From Acinetobacter sp. (lineage in GTDB: Bacteria; Pseudomonadota; Gammaproteobacteria; Pseudomonadales; Moraxellaceae): DNA of 13,206 nucleotides. The position numbers and the translations under genes are program-made. Below, piece by piece: positions 8,135 to 13,206 of this stretch. The stretch's first letter is position 1. Each line of letters opens with the position of its first letter. Location of the stretch: positions 1-13,206 of the forward strand of contig JASLIY010000032.1 in the NCBI GenBank assembly GCA_030152675.1. Direction: 5' to 3'. The notes under the pieces were generated by a model. The model was not told the origin of the DNA. It searched no databases and saw nothing but the letters and a program-made list of their open reading frames with translations.

Positions 8135-8332
8135 TTAAATCACTGATAAGGCTGATCTAAACTCTAGAATCAGCCGCGTGACCGCACATTCAGCGTGCTC
8201 ATCGATATATGCCGATCTGCACGCAATATAGCCGAGCTTATATTCAAGCGCCTTGGGCTCAAACCCTTGTGTGCTGTACAAATATTGACACCTTGTGGTA
8301 GCGAAATAATAGGCAAAACACTGAAAATTCAC
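8135..8332 (-). CDS. Doubtful small hypothetical ORF
   Basis: This is a 65-codon frame with a GTG start, no Shine-Dalgarno sequence and a stop codon three codons upstream of the start. The product would contain four cysteines (including the ATTRCQYLY and IACRSAYIDEHAEC stretches) and matches no family I recognise. It uses several codons unusual for the neighbouring genes (AGG, AGA, GGG). It contains the 8150-8175 hairpin. It may be a chance frame or a decayed remnant; it is listed only because it is the sole open frame of this size in the gap. Confidence 0.2.
   Translation of the reverse strand: MNFQCFAYYFATTRCQYLYSTQGFEPKALEYKLGYIACRSAYIDEHAECAVTRLILEFRSALSVI
8150..8175. repeat. Inverted repeat, 7-base arms
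   Basis: GGCTGAT (8150-8156) and ATCAGCC (8169-8175) are perfect inverted copies around a 12-base loop. No T-tract follows on either strand, so it is not a standard terminator. The role is unknown. Confidence 0.5.
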
Positions 8333-8369
8333 ACTAATTTAAATCAATATTTTAAACACTCAGCGCAAG

Positions 8370-8386
8370 CTTAAAGTTTTCTTAAT
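8370..8386 (+). promoter_or_regulatory. Candidate PmrA box upstream of the kinase-like gene
   Basis: CTTAAA-GTTTT-CTTAAT is a direct repeat with a 5-base spacer. It fits the PmrA box (YTTAAK-N5-YTTAAK in Salmonella) with one deviation, the final A of the first half. It lies 61 bases before the ATG at 8448 and directly upstream of a possible -35 element. The pmrA gene itself is in the same window. Chance TTAA-N7-TTAA pairs are possible in AT-rich DNA, so this is a strong candidate, not proof. Confidence 0.55.
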
Positions 8387-8415
8387 TTTCAAAAAAAATT
8401 TAAACACGTTACAAT
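8387..8415 (+). promoter_or_regulatory. Candidate promoter of the kinase-like gene
   Basis: A poor -35 element TTTCAA (8387-8392) is 17 bases from a good -10 element TACAAT (8410-8415). A weak -35 directly next to the PmrA-box-like site fits an activator-dependent promoter. The leader would be about 25-30 bases. Confidence 0.4.
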
Positions 8416-8447
8416 ACAACTACCTTTGGTTAACATAGTTATCATAT

Positions 8448-9254
8448 ATGGCTCATTTTAATCACTTTTTAAATAACTCTCTTCCACAACAAGATCACAA
8501 TATACAGTCCTATACCGTGGGCGATTTAAAAGTGTGGTTGAAAAAAGCCTCTGCGCGACATTCGACTTGGATTTATGTGCCCTTACGTTGGTTGGCGCGA
8601 CTATTACATTTAAAAGCCCTAACCCCGATACCAAATATGGGGGGAAGTGAAGCGATTCAGTGTGAAGTACAGCGAATTCAAAGCTTACAAGAAAAAGGTA
8701 TCGCTACTCCGAAACTACTGGCCATCACGCCTGAGGCGATCTTAACCGAAGATGCAGCAGCCAATGGTGATCCAGTACTACAGTTTAACCAAGCCTTGGC
8801 GCGTCTCGATCATGATCCTGAGCAAAAGCTCGCACTATTTGAGTCTGCGATCGAAGCCATCCAAGAGGTACATGCGAAAAAAAGCTATCTCAGTGAAGCA
8901 TTTGCACGCAATATCTTGGTCAATGAAAAACATGAGTTTACTTTTATCGACTTCGAGACTGATCCTGGTCAAGTGCTTGATCTACACTCATGCCAAGTGC
9001 GTGATTGGCTGTGTTTTATATTTTCAACGGCCTACCATTTTAGTGAGCACGAGTTACAACACGCCAGTCAGATCTTTATCGAACGTCTATTACCCAATAC
9101 CAAAGCTTATTTGGGCATCCTCAATGTCAGTGGCAAATTACGTTGGGCCCGTAAGATTAATTTTGAGAAATTTGGCAACGATGGCAAACGTATTAAAAAA
9201 TGCTTTCAGTTTTTCAATAGCCTCGAACAGCAAAAAGCCCTACCGATGATCTAA
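8448..9254 (+). CDS. Kinase-like protein (BUD32 / LPS-kinase type)
   Basis: The 268-residue protein has a degenerate small-molecule-kinase fold of the BUD32/RIO/lipopolysaccharide-kinase type. A basic amphipathic stretch (41-57, WIYVPLRWLARLLHLKA) could hold it to the inner membrane. GGSEAIQCEVQRIQSLQEKGIATPKLL (65-91) looks like the helix-C region with Glu68 or Glu73. The catalytic loop is YLSEAFARNILV (147-158), with Asn155 in place and Glu150 where the usual catalytic Asp would stand. FTFIDFETDP (164-173) supplies the metal-binding Asp168 (DFE instead of DFG). Acinetobacter relatives are, to my knowledge, annotated as BUD32-family proteins without proven function. A sugar or lipid A/core phosphorylation role is inferred from the PmrA-box-like promoter and the convergent pmrCAB operon. 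No Shine-Dalgarno sequence precedes the ATG. Confidence 0.75.
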   Translation: MAHFNHFLNNSLPQQDHNIQSYTVGDLKVWLKKASARHSTWIYVPLRWLARLLHLKALTPIPNMGGSEAIQCEVQRIQSLQEKGIATPKLLAITPEAILTEDAAANGDPVLQFNQALARLDHDPEQKLALFESAIEAIQEVHAKKSYLSEAFARNILVNEKHEFTFIDFETDPGQVLDLHSCQVRDWLCFIFSTAYHFSEHELQHASQIFIERLLPNTKAYLGILNVSGKLRWARKINFEKFGNDGKRIKKCFQFFNSLEQQKALPMI

Positions 9255-9272
9255 ACACGCCACGGATGGACT

Positions 9273-9317
9273 CAGCCTGAATATAGGGCTGCGACAAAGC
9301 CTCAAATCAAACGCAGC
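9273..9317. other. Hairpins between convergent kinase-like gene and pmrB
   Basis: CAGCC (9273-9277) can pair with GGCTG (9287-9291). Alternatively GCTGCG (9288-9293) can pair with CGCAGC (9312-9317); the two structures share bases and exclude each other. Neither is followed by a T-tract. They may be a weak transcription end for both genes or mere chance. Confidence 0.25.
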
Positions 9318-9334
9318 AGCATGCCATGCTCAAC

Positions 9335-10678
9335 CTAAATAGTCCGTGGATGCTCTGTTTTTTGATGCTGCAACGGCAAGGTCACACGGGCGCAAAGCCC
9401 CCCCAACTCAAGACTCCGCGATAGTTCGAACTCACCGCCTAACTGTTGAATGGCCTTATCAACGATCGACAATCCTAGTCCACTGCCGACCGTGAGATGG
9501 TGATGGACACGGTAAAAACGCTTCAACACCATCTCATAGTGTTCTGCACTAATGCCCATGCCACTGTCCTCAATCAAAATCGTGACCTGCGCTGCGCCTG
9601 AATGAAAGACTGAAATATTAATCATCCCCGCTGTCGGGGTGTATTTGATCGCATTGTCCAAAAGATTATAAATAATCGAATGAACCGAATGCTCAACACT
9701 CTGAATCTGTACGGTTTCGTTACGCACGAAGCCCATGTCAATTTCTTTTTCCATGGCCAAATTCATCAAGTGTTCCAAACACTGCACTGCCACATCATTC
9801 AAACTAAAGCTTGAAATCATCGCAGCTTGATTGAGTGTCGCATCTTGTTTGGCCAAGGCCAGCAGCTGTGTCACCAGATGCTGAATCCGCGCCAACCCCA
9901 ATGCCAAGTTATTTAAATTTTTGTCTTCAGGAAACTGACTGAGTAGGATTTTGGTCTGTAAGTTCAATGCGGTAATCGGTGTTCTCAGCTCATGTGCAGC
10001 ATCTGCCACAAACTGTTTTTGCTCCTGTTGCGCATATTGGATTCGTTCAAAGAGATGATTCATCTCATCGATCATCAGCAGCATTTCATTGGGATACGCG
10101 TGCTTGGAAATAGGTGCTAACTCATGCGAGTCGCGCTGTGACAGTTCTTGCTTAAAGTCATCCAAAGGTTTTAAGTTACGCCGAATGATCCAAACCAAAC
10201 CGAGCAACATAAACGGCAAAATGATCAGATAGGGCAAAAACATACTGCCTGCCAACTCAAACGCCAGCATTTTGCGGACTTTGAGTTGTTGGCTGATTTG
10301 AATTTGAGTCTCGTTATTCGGTAATACGTAGGTGACCCATTCACCATCCTGGTTTTCATGTGCATAGAAACCCGGACGGTCTTTTTTGGAGACCAGTAAC
10401 TGGCGCTCATGCTTGAGATCATCTTGATTGGCATAGGCCCAAACATCAATGAATAAATCTTCTTCATGATAATGTTTATGCACATCAAATTGACTTTTGA
10501 CTGGTTGTTTATTTAAGGCCACACGCTCTGCCAAATACACCATTTGTGCATCTAGAATTTCATTGGTTTCTCGCAATGAAATCCGATAAGCCGCAAAGAT
10601 TAAGATACAACCGAGCAGCACACTGAAAATTGAAATATAAGCAATGAGCCGGTTTTTAAGTGAATACTGCTTTGGCAT
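9335..10678 (-). CDS. pmrB: Sensor histidine kinase PmrB
   Basis: PmrB is the inner-membrane sensor that phosphorylates PmrA in response to signals such as acid pH, metals or envelope stress (known for the family). The 447-residue product has a first membrane helix (about 11-32), a periplasmic domain (about 33-140), a second helix (about 141-165), a HAMP-like linker, the H-box HELRTP with phospho-acceptor His229, the N-box NLLDNAIKY (338-346), and G-boxes DSGMGI (371-376) and GSGLGL (398-403). The periplasmic HKHYHEED (67-74) is a possible metal or pH sensor. Residues equivalent to colistin-resistance sites of A. baumannii PmrB (Pro170, Ala227, Pro233, Thr235) are wild type (Pro171, Ala228, Pro234, Thr236). 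It starts 5 bases after the pmrA stop codon, as the last gene of the operon. Confidence 0.94.
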   Translation of the reverse strand: MPKQYSLKNRLIAYISIFSVLLGCILIFAAYRISLRETNEILDAQMVYLAERVALNKQPVKSQFDVHKHYHEEDLFIDVWAYANQDDLKHERQLLVSKKDRPGFYAHENQDGEWVTYVLPNNETQIQISQQLKVRKMLAFELAGSMFLPYLIILPFMLLGLVWIIRRNLKPLDDFKQELSQRDSHELAPISKHAYPNEMLLMIDEMNHLFERIQYAQQEQKQFVADAAHELRTPITALNLQTKILLSQFPEDKNLNNLALGLARIQHLVTQLLALAKQDATLNQAAMISSFSLNDVAVQCLEHLMNLAMEKEIDMGFVRNETVQIQSVEHSVHSIIYNLLDNAIKYTPTAGMINISVFHSGAAQVTILIEDSGMGISAEHYEMVLKRFYRVHHHLTVGSGLGLSIVDKAIQQLGGEFELSRSLELGGLCARVTLPLQHQKTEHPRTI

Positions 10679-10683
10679 AAATC

Positions 10684-11367
10684 TTAAATCTTTTGTGAAT
10701 GACCTAAACGATATCCCAAGCCTCGAATGGTACGAATAAAATCCTTCCCGAGTTTAGAACGTAAATGATGAATATAGACTTCAATCGTGTTGCTATTCAC
10801 TTCACTATCAAATGCATACAGCTTATCTTCCAAATTGGCTTTGGAAAATATTTTATTGGGATGGGTCATCAGCGGAATCAAGATTGCCCACTCTCGATTG
10901 GAAAGTTCAATTTCTTCGCCTTTGAGTGTCACCACGTGCTGCTCGATATCAAGCACCACATCACCACTACTTATTGTGCTGTCTTTACGCCCGTGTAAAC
11001 CGTCTAAGCCACAACGGCGCAGTAAGGCATAAATGCGTGCCAACAATTCATCAAACTCATAAGGCTTGATTAAATAATCATCTGCACCTTGATTGAGCCC
11101 CTCCACCCGGTTGTGTAGTTGATCACGTGCCGAGATAATCAGCACTGGCAGATTGGTTTTGGCACGAATCTGCTTCAATACCTGTAAGCCATCCATCATT
11201 GGCAGGCCGAGGTCGAGTAAAACCAAATCAAACTTCTGTTCGGTGAGTTGTTTTAACCCATCAAAACCATTATTGACCCAATCGACCTCAAACTGGTGCA
11301 AACGTAGTAATGTCATGGTCGATTCTGCGATCATAAAATCGTCTTCAATCATCAATATTTTCGTCAT
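10684..11367 (-). CDS. pmrA: Response regulator PmrA (OmpR family)
   Basis: PmrA is the DNA-binding partner of PmrB and activates lipid A modification genes. From the ATG at 11367 the product is 227 residues, close to the known A. baumannii PmrA. The receiver domain has Glu8-Asp9-Asp10, phospho-acceptor Asp52 (LVLLDLGLP), Ser79 and Lys101 (YLIKPYEF). The C-terminal OmpR-type winged helix (about 128-227) includes LSNREWAILIPLM, the recognition region SNTIEVYIHHLRSKL and the wing IRTIRGLGYRLG. An in-frame ATG at 11403 would add 12 residues, overlap pmrC and break the standard N-terminus MTKILMIEDD, so 11367 is preferred. It lies 17 bases after the pmrC stop codon, behind a strong hairpin. A PmrA box upstream of pmrC implies autoregulation of the whole operon. 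Confidence 0.95.
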   Translation of the reverse strand: MTKILMIEDDFMIAESTMTLLRLHQFEVDWVNNGFDGLKQLTEQKFDLVLLDLGLPMMDGLQVLKQIRAKTNLPVLIISARDQLHNRVEGLNQGADDYLIKPYEFDELLARIYALLRRCGLDGLHGRKDSTISSGDVVLDIEQHVVTLKGEEIELSNREWAILIPLMTHPNKIFSKANLEDKLYAFDSEVNSNTIEVYIHHLRSKLGKDFIRTIRGLGYRLGHSQKI

Positions 11368-11384
11368 GACTTCAGTTCCCAGTC

Positions 11385-13055
11385 TCAGCTTTGCGGACCG
11401 CAAAGCTGTAACATGTCGTTATTTTCATTGATTACATTGGATTTTACATCAAGTAATGCCAATAGACTTGGAAATAAATTGTCATGGCTCAGATTTGTTG
11501 TTTTTTGCTTCAGCAAGCAATTGACTTGAGTAAAATCAGACTGCTGCCACGGTTTTGAAAACCACATCAGCATAGGGATATGCGTTTGCTGGCTGGGTGC
11601 AATCGCATAAGGTGCGCCATGTAAATACATACCACGCTCCCCTGTGGACTCACCATGATCAGACAGATACCAAAAAGCAGTACGATAATGATCTTGTTGC
11701 TTCAGCACTTCAATCAACTGATTCAAAACATGATCGGTATAAAAAATCGAGTTGTCATAAACATTGATCAACTGCTGCTTACTACAGCCCTGAATTGCAT
11801 TGCTGTCACAGCTCGGTTGAAACGGTTGAAACGCTTTGGGTGCACGCTTGTAATACGCAGGCCCATGACTTCCCGATTGGTGCAAGACGATCAAGCGTGG
11901 TGAACGATCATTGGCTGGAATCTTGGCGATATAATCCTGTAAACCATCCACCAAGATGCCATCAAAACATTCTCTATCACTATTTTTACCACTGCACCAT
12001 TTCTGCTTAATCGGCTCAGGAATCACATAGTTTTCGACCCGATCACACACCCCTTTACAGCCCGAGTTGTTATCGATCCAAGTCACTTTATAGCCTGCGC
12101 GCTGCGCAAGATCGAGCAAGCCCTCACGATGACTGGCGAGCTGCTCATCATACTGTTTACGTGGCATCCCAGAGAACATGCACGGTAAAGACACGGCTGT
12201 GGCGGTGCCGCAAGAGCTGACTTGATTAAAATTAATCACATCGGCTTGCTTAGCGAGTTCAGGGTTGGTGTTACGGGCATAACCATTCAATGAAAAGCTT
12301 TCTGCACGTGCGGTTTCACCCACCACCAACAACATCAACTTCGGTTGTTGCACGGAAGTCATTTCAATACGATGTGCATCCTCCCCATAGCGAATCAACG
12401 CTAAATCTTTTTTCGGTGCTTTTTTATGAAAATAGGAAAATGTTGAAGCGATCGCGTTCTGCGGTGAGATCATCCCCTTGATCTCGCGGTGCTCACGAAA
12501 GATCGCGGCATAGTCCACATAGAACACAAACAATAAGCTCAAGATCACCACCACAGAAGCCCCCGCACTGATCAGTTTGCCGAGCAGCAGTGTCGAGAAG
12601 GCTTGCGGTTTGATCTTGACCCAACTGATCAATCCAATCGGCAACAGCACCATGCCGATCGCCCACAGCAAAAAGCGTAAGGACAATAGATCACTGACTT
12701 CGGAGACATCGGTCTGCATCATGTTTTGGATTTGATCAGGCGAGATCAACACCCCAAGCGAACTGACAAAATAAGCACTAAAACCACCGATGATCAGCAA
12801 TAAGATACTGAATAATTTCAGCGTCCACTGCCAATTCAGCAGCTGTAAAATCAAGTTATACAACGCCACCAGCACACAAACTGTGGCAGCGAGAAAGACA
12901 TAGGCTTTGCCGCCATCATAAGGCGTCAGCTCTTGAATTTGTTTTAAAAAGGCAATATTTAAAAACACGCCAATCCACAGCGCCACCATAAAGTTAAAGG
13001 CAACCATGGAGAGCTGCAAAGGTCTAGATTTGATTTTTTCTAATAAATTTAACAT
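11385..13055 (-). CDS. pmrC: Lipid A phosphoethanolamine transferase (PmrC/EptA)
   Basis: This inner-membrane enzyme moves phosphoethanolamine from phosphatidylethanolamine to lipid A phosphates, which lowers the negative surface charge and gives polymyxin resistance when expressed highly. The 556-residue product has five helices in about residues 16-183 and a periplasmic alkaline-phosphatase-like domain after that. Zinc and catalytic residues match MCR-1/EptA: Glu247 (GETAR), nucleophile Thr286 (SCGTATAVSLPCMFS), His397 (SGSHGP), Asp466-His467 (LSDHGES) and His479. Cysteines 282/292, 333/337, 354/363 and 416/424 fit the conserved disulfides. It is the first gene of pmrCAB. It begins 48 bases after the PmrA box, with no clear Shine-Dalgarno sequence. 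The last codons and stop codon form half of a strong hairpin. Confidence 0.96.
   Translation of the reverse strand: MLNLLEKIKSRPLQLSMVAFNFMVALWIGVFLNIAFLKQIQELTPYDGGKAYVFLAATVCVLVALYNLILQLLNWQWTLKLFSILLLIIGGFSAYFVSSLGVLISPDQIQNMMQTDVSEVSDLLSLRFLLWAIGMVLLPIGLISWVKIKPQAFSTLLLGKLISAGASVVVILSLLFVFYVDYAAIFREHREIKGMISPQNAIASTFSYFHKKAPKKDLALIRYGEDAHRIEMTSVQQPKLMLLVVGETARAESFSLNGYARNTNPELAKQADVINFNQVSSCGTATAVSLPCMFSGMPRKQYDEQLASHREGLLDLAQRAGYKVTWIDNNSGCKGVCDRVENYVIPEPIKQKWCSGKNSDRECFDGILVDGLQDYIAKIPANDRSPRLIVLHQSGSHGPAYYKRAPKAFQPFQPSCDSNAIQGCSKQQLINVYDNSIFYTDHVLNQLIEVLKQQDHYRTAFWYLSDHGESTGERGMYLHGAPYAIAPSQQTHIPMLMWFSKPWQQSDFTQVNCLLKQKTTNLSHDNLFPSLLALLDVKSNVINENNDMLQLCGPQS
11386..11408 (-). repeat. 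Perfect inverted repeat at the pmrC stop codon
   Basis: CAGCTTTGCGG (11386-11396) and CCGCAAAGCTG (11398-11408) are perfect inverted copies around one central base. In mRNA this gives a stem of about 10 base pairs with a 3-base loop. It encodes the last residues of PmrC (QLCGPQS) and includes two bases of the TGA. The bases that follow (AGACTGGG) contain no U-run, so it is not a normal terminator. It ends 18 bases before the pmrA ATG, near where the ribosome would bind. Confidence 0.85.
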
Positions 13056-13086
13056 CGTTGTTGAAGACTAAGCGTTTGGATAGCTT

Positions 13087-13092
13087 ACTCTA
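13087..13092 (-). promoter_or_regulatory. Candidate -10 element of the pmrCAB promoter
   Basis: TAGAGT on the minus strand lies 10 bases after the PmrA box and about 32 bases before the pmrC ATG. TAAGCT at 13082-13087 is an alternative. No good -35 element is present apart from the box itself, as expected of a PmrA-activated promoter. Confidence 0.35.
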
Positions 13093-13102
13093 GAAAGTAA
13101 AT

Positions 13103-13119
13103 CTTAAAATCTACTTAAA
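13103..13119 (-). promoter_or_regulatory. PmrA box of the pmrCAB promoter
   Basis: On the minus strand TTTAAG-TAGAT-TTTAAG is an exact direct repeat with the 5-base spacer of the PmrA box (YTTAAK-N5-YTTAAK). It lies 48 bases upstream of the pmrC ATG. With pmrA and pmrB downstream in the same operon, it implies positive autoregulation. Confidence 0.85.
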
Positions 13120-13143
13120 CGCGCTACATCAGGCACAACAATC

Positions 13144-13197
13144 CACGCTCACGCTCGTGCTCAATACCTTCACCTCGATCCGATCACCTCGCTCCGA
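13144..13197. repeat. Short tandem repeats upstream of the pmrCAB promoter
   Basis: Two tandem blocks are visible. A 6-base unit appears as CACGCT, CACGCT, CGTGCT (13144-13161). A 14-base unit, TCACCTCGATCCGA, is repeated directly with one change, A to C (13170-13183 and 13184-13197). The stretch is richer in GC than its surroundings. It may be an intergenic repeat or the edge of a gene beyond the window; reading frames are open on both strands to the window end, but only for about 25 codons. Confidence 0.5.
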
Positions 13198-13206
13198 CTG
13201 TGTTCC

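Larger units (their letters stand above)
7946..8447. other. 502-bp intergenic region rich in dyads
   Basis: No convincing gene is seen here. From left to right it holds a long palindrome (8031-8058), the dyad TGGGA-ATA-TCCCA (8096-8108), a hairpin GGCTGAT/ATCAGCC (8150-8156 with 8169-8175), a doubtful 65-codon minus-strand frame (8135-8332), and an AT-rich promoter region with a PmrA-box-like site (8370-8386). No clear intrinsic terminator follows the PAP2 gene. A small RNA or lost gene could lie here, but the sequence alone does not show it. Confidence 0.6.

Noticed and set aside
8752..9249. 165-codon frame overlapping the kinase-like gene in another frame
   Set aside because: The product is low in recognisable structure and lies wholly within the kinase-like frame, which shows coherent kinase motifs.
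9260..9349. Inverted CCACGGA/TCCGTGG pair around the kinase-pmrB junction
   Set aside because: The arms are 7 bases, 76 bases apart, and one is inside pmrB; it is likely chance.
11368..11403. Longer pmrA starting at ATG 11403
   Set aside because: It overlaps pmrC and the hairpin, and the product from 11367 begins with the standard receiver-domain N-terminus.

Overview
The window looks like chromosomal DNA of a gamma-proteobacterium, most probably an Acinetobacter. The reasons are moderate GC content, an adjacent gatA-gatB pair, and a complete pmrC-pmrA-pmrB operon in the order typical of that genus. I cannot name the species. There is no transposase, integrase, phage gene, CRISPR array, tRNA or rRNA that I can support.

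Left part (1-4180). gatA and gatB encode two of the three subunits of the tRNA-dependent amidotransferase; they overlap by one base. They end in two hairpins that separate them from a convergent gene for a secreted DUF1176 protein. Middle part (4181-7945). A periplasmic or lipoprotein ankyrin-repeat gene overlaps tail-to-tail with a LysR-type regulator gene. The regulator diverges, across a 52-bp gap with a good T-N11-A dyad, from two half-size CHR-family (chromate transporter family) genes. A PAP2-type membrane phosphatase gene follows 40 bp later.

Right part (7946-13206). A 502-bp gap full of dyads precedes a gene for a kinase-like protein of the BUD32/lipopolysaccharide-kinase type. Facing it on the minus strand is pmrCAB: the lipid A phosphoethanolamine transferase EptA/PmrC, the response regulator PmrA and the sensor kinase PmrB. 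This is the polymyxin/colistin resistance module of Acinetobacter. Its sensor has wild-type residues at the positions commonly mutated in colistin-resistant A. baumannii that I could align by eye.

The most interesting reading is regulatory. A textbook PmrA box (TTTAAG-N5-TTTAAG) lies upstream of pmrC. A second, near-consensus box (CTTAAA-N5-CTTAAT) lies in the promoter region of the kinase-like gene. This suggests that the uncharacterised kinase-like protein belongs to the PmrA regulon and takes part in envelope modification with EptA, perhaps with the nearby PAP2 phosphatase. A second unusual feature is an almost perfect hairpin with 11-base arms. It overlaps the pmrC stop codon just before pmrA, has no U-tract, and could set different levels of PmrC and PmrAB.
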